Assembly: GCA_026936335.1 (NCBI GenBank)
Contig: JAPMXV010000068.1
Location: 186,001-250,000 of the forward strand
DNA from: Mantamonas sphyraenae
Taxonomy: Eukaryota > CRuMs > Mantamonadidae
DNA length: 64,000 bases
Reading direction: 5' to 3'
Below, piece by piece: positions 37,760 to 49,213 of this stretch. The translations under genes were made by a program, and so were the position numbers. Numbering within the stretch: the stretch's first letter is position 1; each line of letters starts with the position of its first letter. The notes below the pieces were generated by a model that did no database searches, was not told the DNA's origin, and saw only the letters and a list, made by a program, of their open reading frames with translations.

Positions 37760-38863
37760 ATGACTACGAGCGTGTCCACGTGCACATCTCCGACGTCTTC
37801 CAACGAACACGAGCGCGCTTCGTGGCCCGAGGCCGCGTTCGCATTCGGCCAAGCCGTCGCTAGCGTAAGTGCACGGGAAGGAACACTCCACCGATCGCCG
37901 AACGGCACCCACTGCCGGCACAGCGTGCAGTGGAGCCAGGGTGCAGCAGATGGACCCCCCCACACGCTCCATGCGTGCACAGGAAGCCACAAGACGCCCT
38001 TCCCCTGGATCGGAATCCGTGGAAAACCCTCTTCCTGCTGCCGGATTATTGCGCTGGGAGCATTGGCATGTCCACTCACACACAACCGCGGGCAACACAG
38101 GCTGGTGCGTCCTCCTCGTCTGCCAACGACGACGAGGATGACGACGAAGACGACGATGACGACGACTTTGACGTCTTTGGCGAGGACGAGGACGCCGCCG
38201 CGGCCCTCGAGGCGGAGAAGAAGGACAAGAAGAAGCCCAAGGCCCCTGTGATTGGCAAGTCTTCGGGTAAGTGGAGATGGAGAGAGGAGGTGAAAGAGGG
38301 CGTGCGAGGGCGTGCATGGTTTGCATGGGATGCATGTGGCCTGGCCTGAGGTAGAGCAAGGGGTGTTTGTGATGCATGCAGATTTTGTGCGGTGGATTTT
38401 CTGCCCGCAATGGCCCGGATTCCCCCGCCCGGCCGAATGACCCCCTGAAACTCCGCCAAAATGCGATTTGGGACATCGACCAAAAAACCAGAGCCAGCGC
38501 AGCTGGCAGTGTGCATGCTCATGCCCACGCATTTGGCCATACAACGCTCACACCAATCCTCGCCCCCGCCCACTCCCCCGTCCCCCCCTCACCCCTTTCA
38601 CCACAGTCATCTTCTTTGTCAAGCCGTGGGATGACACCACCGACATGAAGGCCATGGAGGCCGGCGTGCGCGCCATCACCATGGACGGATTGACCTGGTC
38701 CGAGAAATCCGAGCTCGTCGGAATCGGCTACGGCATTTCCAAGCTCCAGATCGGCTGTACCGTCGTAGATGACCTTGTTTCCGTTGATGATCTTGAAGAT
38801 GCGATCCGTGAGCTTGAGGATTACGTGCAGAGCGTTGACATTGCGTCCTTTAACAAGCTTTAG
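37760..38863 (+). CDS. N-terminally truncated EF1-beta, copy 3
   Basis: Exons 37760-37864, 38101-38266 and 38607-38863 would give 175 residues. It has the same breakpoint inside exon 1 and the same new in-frame start (MTTSVSTCTSPTSS) as copy 2, with intact splice sites. Exon 3 encodes the same exchange domain as the complete gene. Because the chimeric start is shared, one truncation event followed by duplication explains both copies. As with copy 2, expression is not shown by the sequence. Confidence 0.6.
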
Positions 38864-39977
38864 CGTGTAGGGGGGAACCTATGATCAAAAGTTCAACACT
38901 GGCAAGAGCCCCGGACCAGCCAATGAACACCCTCTGCTTCAACGCGGTCACTTCAACCACCTCTCTCTCTCTCTCTCTCTCCTCTCTCTCTGTCATTCTC
39001 CCGTTTCGAGACCGTCCGCGGGCTCATCGCTCACCTTGGATTTTTCTGCGTCCATCCCAAACGCCCCTTCCATCGTTCTCACACCTCACCTTGGCCGTCC
39101 CTCCCACACACACAATCCACTCCCCTATTCCATGTGTACCCGTTCCCTCTTCACCTGCACTTCCGCCCGAGATCCCGGCCCAAGACCACTCCGTACCAGC
39201 TCTCCTACCTTTGCTTCTTCCTTCCTCCCCCCTCGGCATCTCCCTTCCGAGGGTGTGACCTCTACTTCCCTGTGACGGGTATCATCCCAACGGCGTCGGG
39301 TGGCATTTTGCACAGTTCCCCGGGCGTGGCCCCTCGATCACAACCACCACCCAGACCACCTCCATCCCCTCACCGGCACCCATGGCTACTGGAATCACAC
39401 CAGCCACCGCCACCTTCCCCTCCACCCTCACCTCCGGTGTCTCCCAAACTGACCCCGTGCCGCACTTCTGCAACCCCAAAACCGTTCTGTAACCGGGGTG
39501 CTTCAACCACAACCACCACCCAGACCACCTCCATCCCTCCATCTGCACCCGTGGCTACTGGAATCACACCAGCCATCGTCACCTTCCCCTCCACCCTCAC
39601 CTCCGGTGTCTCCCACACTGACCCCGTGCCGCACTCCTGCAGCCCCAAAACCGTTCTGTAACCGAGGTGCTTCAACCACAACCACCACTCAAACCATCTC
39701 CATCCCTGCACCAGCACCCGTGGCTACTGGAATCACACCAGCCATCGTCACCTCCCCCTCCACCCTCACCTCCGGTGTCTCCCAAACTGACCCCGGGCCG
39801 CACTCCTGCACAAACCCACCCGTGTTCTCGCAAACGGTTCCTCAATCACATCTAAACACCACCTCTTCATCTCACGACTGCTCTCGCAGGCGCAGCATAC
39901 GTCTTGATCTTAACATCATCATTCAATCTCAGTCATCTCCCGCCTCCCAACCCCCTTCCATCTCACCGCCCACACAC
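38864..39977. repeat. EF1-beta 3' flank with CT microsatellite and satellite B (~3 units)
   Basis: A (CT)n tract lies near 38960-38992. Satellite B units are marked by tctgtaacc at 39486 and 39655 (169 bp apart), spanning roughly 39330-39815. After that comes the 5' flank of the F-box copy. I see no gene. Confidence 0.8.
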
Positions 39978-40561
39978 ATGCACCCACGACACGTGACCTC
40001 TACGATGGGTACCGAGTCTACCTTGCGCAAGCGCACTGACTCGGAAGCCGACTTGAACGGCGACAGCGGCGCCGTTGAACCAAGCGCGCAAACGGCACCG
40101 CGGCCGCTCCGCCCAACCGGCGTCCACAACCACACCAGCAGAGAATGATGTTGCTGTGGGGTGTGAGAGTTCACTGTATGTCGCCAGTGACCCATGCACA
40201 GCGACGGGACCGCACACCCCACGCCGTCAACAGTGAACCGCCGCAGCCGCACGGGAACCCGGCTGACACAGCGCGTAAAGACGCAAATGACGAACGACTC
40301 GGGATGAGTGACCGTTCCTTGCTGGAGCAGATCCCTGTCGAGGCGTGGGCGCGCGTTGTCCCGTTCATGGACGAGGACACTGCTGGCAAGTTCTTGTCGT
40401 CCTCCGCGCACCTACGGCGTTGTCGTTGGTCCTCTCTGCCCCGAAACACAGCACAACCCTTCCAATACAAAACAGGACCCCAGGTGCGCGTTGCATCCTG
40501 CACCGTGGCATTCCCCTCCACCCTCACCTCCGGCAGTGGGGTGTTGCAAGTGATCGGGTGA
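39978..40561 (+). pseudogene. F-box gene copy 3, frameshifted
   Basis: Start M-H-P-R-H at 39978. A small deletion near 40120 (ccaaccggcgtcc against ccaaccgcggcgtcc in copy 2) shifts exon 1, so its frame stops at ...HTSRE. Exon 2 (from 40234) still encodes the F-box (LLEQIPVEAWARVVPFMDED), then the same post-F-box frame change as copy 2, ending at 40561. Confidence 0.55.
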
Positions 40562-42237
40562 AACAACCGCTCCTTGGCTTGCCCAGAGACACAACGCGTG
40601 CATGCGACGGTGACCATGGGCCAGTATGGCTCCCAGGGATGGCCTGAGGAGGTTGTGTGATGCTGTTACGTGGCTGTGCGGCCCGCAGGGACGAGGTCAT
40701 CGGTTGCCGATGCCTACGGGGCGCCACACGGTGCATTGGCCGTCTGTACAGAAGGAGGACGACGGCGGGGGGTTGGACCAGGATCACACATTGTGCTGGG
40801 ATGGGCATCCGAAGGGTTTCCACACACGCACGTGCATGGAGAGGCGGTTGAGTTGGTTCGGCTCGCTGCTTCCATCTTCCAACCCCTTCCCACAGCCACA
40901 GCGTCCTCTGATGTGTGATCTACCACCAATCAGGCACTGTAAATGGTCCAAAGAGGCCTTCCGTGTGCTTGGATCAAACCGTGAATGGCTGTGGATGGAA
41001 TCCGCAGTTTTGTGCAACGAAAACGCAGTTTGTGGCCACCAAAATGCAGTTCTGGGGGCGTTTTGCGACACCAAACTGCCATTTCGCCCTCTACCCTGCT
41101 ACACCACCCTATCCTCACATCAGACACCACCAACGCCTCGCTCTACATCCGCGCCACCCACACACGTGAACACATCTTCTTCACATGCGTCGCTCGCCGC
41201 CACAGCCGCAACGCTTCACTGGCCACCGTCCTTACCGAAGCAGCCCACGCCAAAGCAACGCTGGTACCTCTGCCTCCGCTCCATCTTTCTCACCGACGAC
41301 GAGATCGCTTCAGGATCACCCATGCCGGAAGGCCGCCAAGTTTGCCTTTGCTCTTGGAAAGCACATGGCCGACAAAGCTGTGCGGCTGGACGTGACGGGG
41401 CCTGCGTTGTTTTCCAAGGTCAGACCGACGAGCACTCTGCAGCGGGATGCGGCCACTTGGCAAGCAGGTGCTCTGGAGCACATTGCAAGGGTCTACGAGG
41501 AGCTGTACCGGGGCAAGGACCTGGGCGACGACGGCATGGGCAGCCGCTCTCGCGTTTGACACCGTGGATTGTGAACGCAGCGTCCAAATCAGCCGCTCCC
41601 CTACGAGCCCACATGTCACTTTACCCACACCGCCGCCGGGGAGTCCGAGCGATCACAAACACTGGCCTACGCGGAGGAGGAGGGGGAGGAGTCGACGAGG
41701 CACACTTCGCAAAGGCTGATCGTGCAACAGCTGACCTTCTCAATGTGTTCGAGGCTTGCCGTGCACACAGAAGCGCAGGAGATCAATGAGCTCGCAGAGC
41801 CGACCGTTCTGTCCAACCCCACGGCGGCAGTAACCCTTCACCGCGTTCGAGCATAGAGCAACCCGATCGAGCACTCGACACGACGTCCACTTCCCTCGTG
41901 GACGCCGCTGCTTCTCTGTCTGCGGACAAAGGTGGACTGATCACAGTGTGGGCGTGGATAGAGAGCATCGTGAACGGCTTCAGTCAAAAGGTACGGCGTG
42001 CCTCCACGGCGTTCGATGATGCGCAGAGAGAGTTGCAGGATGTGCAGCGTGACCTGGAAGCAGCAGAAACGCTTGGTGGCACACAGTGCGACACCCTGCT
42101 GCGGGTATGCTTACGCGCGAGCAACAGGGAGAAGGGCACATGAATGAATAGAACGGATTCTGCGCGATCCATCCCGAAACGAGACTCCTCTCAAGGACAC
42201 ATTCACCAGCCGTGCCTGTTGTGGACGGGCGCACTCA
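40562..42237 (+). pseudogene. Decayed downstream exons of the F-box unit, copy 3
   Basis: Parallel to 21577-23275. Open pieces: 41327-41559 (AAKFAFALGKHMADKAVRLD, then HIARVYEELYRGKDLGDDG) and 41890-42143 (VDAAASLSADKGG...SNREKGT). Compared with copy 2, the region lacks a ~17-bp piece near 41314. Amino-acid-changing differences are common, which fits decay or weak constraint. Confidence 0.35.
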
Positions 42238-42609
42238 CATGACGTCAGTTTGCTGGCGTTGCGTGCACAGCCTCTCGTGTGCGCAGGCACAATCCCCATC
42301 CACCGTCAAGCGCCCCGTCGGCCACCCACCTGCCGCCTGGATCCGTACCACACTGAGCAGTTCCCGAGAGTGTGTCGCGCAAATGCATCACAACCGTGCT
42401 GGCCACGTCAGTGGTCATGTGGTTGCTGCGCCGCCGATGGCCCAAGCTGCGGCAGGTGCCCACAACAGCGCAGGAGGAGGACACCACACACACACAAAGC
42501 ACAGCTCGCCACACAAGCGAGGAACAGGGAGGAGGAGGTGCCATGGAGCAGCAGCAGGCACAACAACAGCAGGTGGTGGAGGTCGGCCAGCATCCACATC
42601 CACCGTTTC
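42238..42609 (+). other. ROCO upstream module, conserved open stretch, copy 4
   Basis: Begins at catgacgtcagt like 23276 and 30840. The same plus frame is open here (SRKCITTVLATSVVMWLLRR, RWPKLRQVPTTAQEEDTT). An upstream TGA in this copy blocks the longer frame seen in copies 2 and 3. Confidence 0.3.
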
Positions 42610-43190
42610 CACAACCTCCTTCCCCTCCAACCCCACCGCCCCTTTGTCCTCGATCCCGTTGATACACAGCCCCACCACACGCAGACTCCTGTTCACTCCC
42701 AGTGCCATGCCCAGCGTCTGCGTCCCCCTTCGTCCCCGACGCTGTTCTTCCCCACGTCCAGCTCCTCCAGCTCCCATTCACTTCCAGCCCCGTCATCTTA
42801 GATCTCATTCCGCCACAACACCAGCCGCACCATCGCACCCGTTCTCCTGCAACATCTGCCCCAACACCGCCTCCCGCTCAACACGACCCACTTTCCCCTC
42901 ATGTCCAGTCTCCCCAGCCTGCTGTTCCTTGCCAGCCCTTCTGCCAATGCACACGCCCCTTCTGCCCGATCCTGTTCCTCAACAGGCCCATCCCCGCAGC
43001 ATCGTGTTGCTCACCAACGCCGCCCCGCCGTCCCCGTCCTCGTTGTAGCTCATGCTCAGCTTCACCACACTCCCATCCTCCCCAGCGCCTTGCACAGGCG
43101 GATGGCCTGCGCGTCGTCCACCTGCAGCCCACCAGCATCACCTTGTCGTCCTCGTCGCACTCCAGTAGCTCCATGGGTCGGCCAGCAGGT
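42610..43190 (-). pseudogene. Decayed RNI-type LRR gene fragment upstream of ROCO-CHAT 4
   Basis: Minus-strand pieces: VDDAQAIRLCKALG (here without the TAG present in copies 1 and 2), VVKLSMSYNEDGDGG, GLLRNRIGQKGR, VNRSLRVVGLCINGIED. Frames change between pieces. The sequence is homologous to the relics before the other three ROCO genes. Confidence 0.6.
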
Positions 43191-43219
43191 GCAATGCGCG
43201 TGGGCGGGCAAGAGAATAC

Positions 43220-46200
43220 ATGGACGTGGAAGGGGGACACAACGAGCAAGGACTGGAGATGGTGGTGGAGGTGGAGGTTGAGGACGAGCAAGGGGAGAGC
43301 AGCGCGGGAGGGGAGATCGACACAAGCGAGACGTCACACGCGGTAGAGGGGGAAGATGCTGGCACTGGGAATCTACTGGCTGATATGGAGCGATGGGGTG
43401 GCTACGAAGACATGGTACGTTGTGTGGGGTCCAGGGACGTGTGCCGAGCCCAGGAACGGAGTGATGATCACACAGCTGACACACTTTTCCTGTTCACGGT
43501 GCGCAGAGTTGGGTGTGGGGTAAGCTGAAGGAGCCGTACGAACAACTGCGTCAACTGCTGCTGGAAGAGAACTCCAGTGATGAGAAAGTCGAGCAGGCAC
43601 TGGATGAGGCACTGCGTTGGCGGTACACGGAATGGCCACTTTTTCTGAACCTCCTGCGACTGCCAGCGGACCCAGAGAAGCGAGGGATGGTGCGCAGTCG
43701 GCTGTTGCATGTGTTGGAAGCCACCAACTCAATCGACGTGGTTGGGTTCTACGGGCCTGTGGTGCTGGAGGACATCACAGCGTCGGCCGAGCTGCTACAG
43801 GCCAGCTCGACCATCACAAAGGTCGTCTTCGACTGCGTCTACTTCGAAGAGGATGTGCAGAGGTCACAGCAAGCACTCGTTGGGATGCTGGCTTCCGGGA
43901 ATGTCACAGAGGTCAAGATGACGTGGTTGAACGAGGATCCGCGGCCAGAGGAAGTACAGGAACGATCTGACGCAGTCATTCTGCAGGCCATTGGGCATGC
44001 TCTGGACAAAGAATGTCCCCTCGAGTGTATCACCATCGACGCATGCGTTTCACAGGATGCTGGGCGTTGTCTGGGGAGAGCGTTGGTCAGGAACACCACT
44101 CTGAAGGACTTCCGGCTCACGTTGCGTTCTGGAGATGTCTCTGATCTGTTGATGGGTGTTTCACAGTGCTCTGCAATCGAGACGCTGCGTTTGACCGTCC
44201 ATGGCCACGTGGACGGTTTGGGCAGCTTGGACATGGGCACATTGTCACTGAAGGAAGTGGACATCTATCTAGGTGGGGAAAGCTTCGAAGAACTTGATGA
44301 TGAATGGCTGACAAATGGCTTCGGAGCTTCACTGGAGAAACTGAAACTGCGCGATTCCCGTCAATTTCGCACAGCGGCTGTGCTCACGCACTGCAAAGAG
44401 AAGTGTTCCTCGTTGATGGAAATGAGCTTCACAGGCGTTGGCTTCCGTGACAAGAATGTTACAGAACTTGCAGAGGCAATCCGTGCCATGGAAAGCCTTG
44501 AGCGACTGGAAGTCAGTACAACCAAGCTTGGAGACGCAGAGATCACAGCACTTTCAGACGGGCTGACGGATTGCACGCAACTCATTGTGTTGAACCTCCC
44601 CGGAAATAGATTCGGTGCAGCTGGGTTGACAGCGCTGGTGTCTGCCATTCGCCATCTCCCCCGCCTGGAGGAGCTGAATGTGGCAGGCAACCGCATCGAT
44701 GATGTCCACGGCACTGGACTGGCAGAGCTTGCGCCGAAACTGCTGAAACTGCATGTCAGCAACAACGGGCTGGCTGTGGAGAACGCCATCTCATTGCTGA
44801 AAGCCATGACGAAGCAGGGCTGTCGAACCACTGAGTTGGACCTCACGGGTCAGGGGTGGAACGAAGCTGCATCGAAGAAGCTGGGAGACTCCCTTGCAGA
44901 GTTGCTTCCACAGATATCCTCGTTGAAAACGCTGGGAGTGAAAGCGGGCTCGCATGCCCTGGCAGAGTGGTTTCTGGAGAACCAGACACAAATCTCGCTA
45001 CATCCGGCATACTCCAGGGTCGAATGGGTGGAACTCTGTTCCATTCTGTCCAGCTGGGACCACGCCAGTCCGCTGTCGGTGCCATCTGGCATGTGGGAAA
45101 CAGACGAGTGGCTTTCCTCGCATCTCCATCGCTCCGACAGCGCCCTGACAGAGATCGAGTTCAATGGCCAGCATCTATTCCGCGGCATGGGCACTCTCAA
45201 GTGCACTTCTCGTTGGCCATTGCTCTGTATCTACGAGCTGTGCCAGGATGTCACCACGCTTGTGGTCGAGAAACGCCAGGAACAGGCAGCACTCCAAGCT
45301 CTGTTTGGCTGCCAGCAAGTGTCCACTTTGCAATGGACAACATGGGATGGCAAAGACATCCAACAGCCAGACACCCAGATGGCCAAGCTCGTCGCCTCCT
45401 GCGCGGGAGACAACCTACTATCGCGCCACATCCTGCGCTTCCGCACCAGTGAGCAATTGAGGGATGCACTCACACAGCTGCATGAGCAGCAGCCTGACCT
45501 GTGGGGTCTGAAGCTCGTCCAGACAGAGCTGTGGCACCCCGACCAGGTGACCGAGCTGCCAGAGGCGATTGGCCTGTTCACATCCCTCGTGTGTCTCGAT
45601 CTGGACCACACCCGTCTCCGCAAGCTCCCTGGCGCGTTTGGAAAGCTGTCGCAACTGCAAGCGCTCATCCTCAGCCGTGCAGGGGATGGTTTCGTCAACG
45701 TGCCACGGTTTGTGAGTGAGCAAGGGCTGCAAGAAGTGGTGCAGTACATGTCACAGGCGTTTGCGTCGTCATGGCCCCATGCCAACTGGATGGTGGTTGG
45801 CCATGGCGGGAGTGGCAAGACGACGCTGCTGAAGAGCATGCGGGGCATGGCGAGTGGAGGTGAGCGCACCGCAGAGGAGGGACGCACGGAGCCAGCCACG
45901 CATGGGATGGAGGTGAGTGTGCTGGACGTGGATGGGGTTGGCGAGGTGCGCATCAGCGACTACGGCGGCCAGATGGAGTACTACGTGATGCACCAGAACA
46001 TGATGATGGGCCAGAGCGGCGTGTATGTGATTGTGGCGTCGGCAGCACAGCTTGTGGAAGGCAGCAAGCACGAGTACGAGGCAAAGCGGGCAGTGGACTG
46101 GCAGGGCGAGATGGCGTACTGGGCTGATGTGATTGCGTCGAAAGTGGGCCAGGAAAGGCTGTTGGAGGAGGAGAAGCCACGGGTGGTGCTGGTACTGACC

Positions 46201-48918
46201 CATGTGGACAAACTGGGGAAGGATGGGCGCAAGTCGGTCGTTGGCCAGCTGAAGGATGCCATGAAGATGATCGTACGGGAACAAGGACAGGCATTGCGTG
46301 TTCTGAAGGCGTTTGTGGTGGATGCACGGGAACCGGAGAGCACAAAATCTGTGTTTATCGACCTGGTGGAGATCAGCAAGGAGGTGGTGGATCGGCAAGT
46401 ACCCGAACCGCAGGGGAGACTGCTGGAGGAGATCCGTGCACTCAAGACAGCGTTGGGTGGGCACCTACGAGAACAGCCATGGATGGAGTACGGTGAGTTG
46501 AGGAGGATGATGGAGGAGAGGCGGGACGAGGAGTTGCTGGGGCTGTTGAGTGGGCCAGGGGACAGCTGGTGGTTCTTTGACGTGGCGCTGGAGGCACTGC
46601 ACCACCTGCAGGAAGTGACATGGCACAGAGAGGGGGCAGTGGACATTGTGATACTGGAACCGAAGTGGCTGGTGGGCGTGGCTGGTGGTTTCATGTGGAG
46701 TGGGGACACGAGTGATCTGGTGCCCACTCAGGCGACGATTGCGCTGCCGGCACCCATCAAGGAGGTGGATGATGAAGAGGAGGATGATGAATTTTGTGTT
46801 GTCGTTTGCATGCCCAAGGATGATGAGGATGTGATTGATGAAGAGACCACCAGTGATGTGATGACCGTAGCTGGGTTGCTGCGTCTCGTGATGGGGTGTC
46901 TGAAGGAGGAGCAGGAGAAAGAAGGGTGTGTGAACATGGAAAGCGCGTGTTGGCACGCTGTGTTTGTGCACAAGGTGGAGAGTGCGCTCATCGGAGCAAG
47001 CGAGGACGAGGAACTGGACCTGCGGAGGAATCTGGAGGCTGCGCTCGCACAGCACGAGCACGGTGAAGACCACGAGAAGGTGGTAGAGCGACTGCTGGGG
47101 GCACTGGGAGTGGTCGTGGAGGATGAGAAGGATGATCTGATGGAAACGGGCCGGATGCTGGTGCAGCTTCTGCAGGACATGGATCTGTGCTTCCCTGACG
47201 AGGAGTGGATGACACCAGAGGGGACATACAAGGAGACAGGCGATGGAAAGGTAGATCTTGATCTGACAGTCACGGCACCACGGCTGGTGTTTCCAATCAT
47301 GCTGGACAACAAAGAGTTCAACCAGGAGCGGGTTGACGACCTCATGGGTGGCAGGGCCAGGCGTATTGGGCGACGGTACACGTGGGGAGGAGACATGAAG
47401 AAGAGCCAACGGGGGAAGCGATTGCCAGCTGGGCTGTTCCATCGTGTGCAAGTGCGCTTGCGGCAGGCCTTCAGCGGATTTCTTCAAGACACGCAGCACC
47501 ACCGTGAATGGTGCTGGATTCAACCGTTGATGCGAATTGGAGAAGAGGATGACAGCCTACCGATGGTGCTGCTGCATCATCGTACATCGAGTGGCGTGCT
47601 GGATGTGGTCGTGGCTGTGAACCACGAGCGCGACGACCAGTCGCGGATGGGAGAGGTGATGGGTGTGATCGACAAGCACATCCGATCACTGCTGGGCTTC
47701 CAAGAGGGGAACGAGAGCGATGTGCGACACCGGGAGGCGGCGTTTGCAGGCATGCGAGACGGGTGGACAAGCTGGCCACTGTGTCCAGAGTGTCTGGAGA
47801 GCGAACGCATGACCACACTGTTGCAGACAGAGACATGGGTGGAGCTGGAGGAGACGGAAGGCGTACAACACGGTTTGAGTCACTACGGAACGTGGAACGT
47901 GCTGCAGAAGCGACAACCGGGCTCCCATGCACTGCTCTGCGAGCGGGGGAGCGCAATCACCGTAGAGTATGTTCTTTCTGGCCTCCCATCGACCACATCG
48001 ACCCTGGCGCAGATGATGGAGATTGGCCGCAGGCGACACAGTGAGCTCGTGGGGTTGCTGCATGATGTTCTTGAGAAGCAGGACATCGCAGCCAGGGAAC
48101 AAGCGCTGGAGACCATCTTCAGCAGCAGCACCTTCAATGATGTAACAAAGATGCAGGTGCTGATGCTCGGATGTGCCGAGTCCGGAAATGTGAAGCTGGG
48201 GACCATCGACGAGTTTGAACGGGTCATGCGCCAGCTGGGTCAAGACAGCAAACTGCAACTGCACACCGAGTCACGCCTGAACATGAGTGTTGACCACGTG
48301 CAGGGCACCCTGGAGGTCGTGCATGCAGATGTCGTCCATGTGATGACACATGGCTCAGAACGTGGACTCCTGGCCAAGGATGGACGCCTTGTCACACGCA
48401 CGCTCCTCATGCAGCTCACACAGCGCACATGCCCCAGTGCCCTCTGTGTGCTCAATGCATGTCGCACTGCGTCCCTGGCAAGCGACCTGGTCGCCGAGGG
48501 ACACTTCCTCGCAGCCATCGGCTACCTTGGCAACGTGGACGACGATGAAGCCATTGCATTTTCAGAGAAGCTATACACACTACTCGGCAACGGAAAAGGA
48601 CGACCACTGGGCAACTGCTTCACACTGGCCAGCGCGGTCATCAAAAGCACCCAGGTGCGCCTCTTCACCTCCTCCGCGGGGCTGGCGGACAAGCAACTCA
48701 CCAAACTCCGCAACAGACGGATCCGTACACCGCAACGACGCCACGTGCACGTCACCCAAGGCACTGGACCCCGCACCATGGCCACCCGCTTCACCACCGT
48801 CACTTTCCTCAAGTCCAGTCCCACAACGCAATCATCAACTGGCAAGAGGCCTCTGGACACTGTGGACAACCCAATGTCCACTCCCGACCACAAACGACAA
48901 ATGGTGAGCAAAAAATGA
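43220..48918 (+). CDS. LRR-Roc-COR-CHAT protein 4
   Basis: Exon 1 43220-43414 and exon 2 43507-48918 (92-bp intron, phase 0) give about 1868 residues. Same order as copy 3: acidic first exon, RNI LRRs, Roc (GHGGSGKT at ~830, DYGGQ, LTHVDK), COR (LEPKWLVGVAGG), acidic insert, CPEC and CHAT dyad His ~1680 (HVMTHG) and Cys ~1717 (LNACRT). Two points differ. The segment between COR and CHAT has only one RSLLGF...DVR unit (two in copies 1 and 3, three in copy 2). The C-terminus runs 34 residues past the FLK where copy 1 ends, with a basic, Ser/Thr-rich tail (KRPLDTVDNP...HKRQMVSKK). It is the last copy; after it the duplicated cluster stops. Confidence 0.9.
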
Positions 48919-49213
48919 GCAATTGAACCTCCACACTTCCCATTCGCCAGACACACTGGACCCTTTGCATTAGCTTTGGGGTGCATCTCCCACGCTCCCC
49001 ATTCCCACAGCGCAACTCAATTCGCACGCCGCCCGAAACTGTTTTTCTCCACCACTCCCACCCACGCCCACACGTGGACCCCCGCACTAGCCGACGACCC
49101 CCATTCCCCAGGACATCCAATCAACACGCAACCCATCCTCCTCCGCCTCTGCCAACTCTTCCCACTTTTCTCCCCACTTTTCTCCCCACCCCACTCCCCA
49201 CCCCTCCCCACCC
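48919..49213. other. Intergenic, ROCO-CHAT 4 to ankyrin gene 1
   Basis: 295 bp, C-rich on the plus strand, with repeated cccac-type words. I see no gene or clear promoter motif. It must hold the ROCO 3' end and the ankyrin gene leader. Confidence 0.4.
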
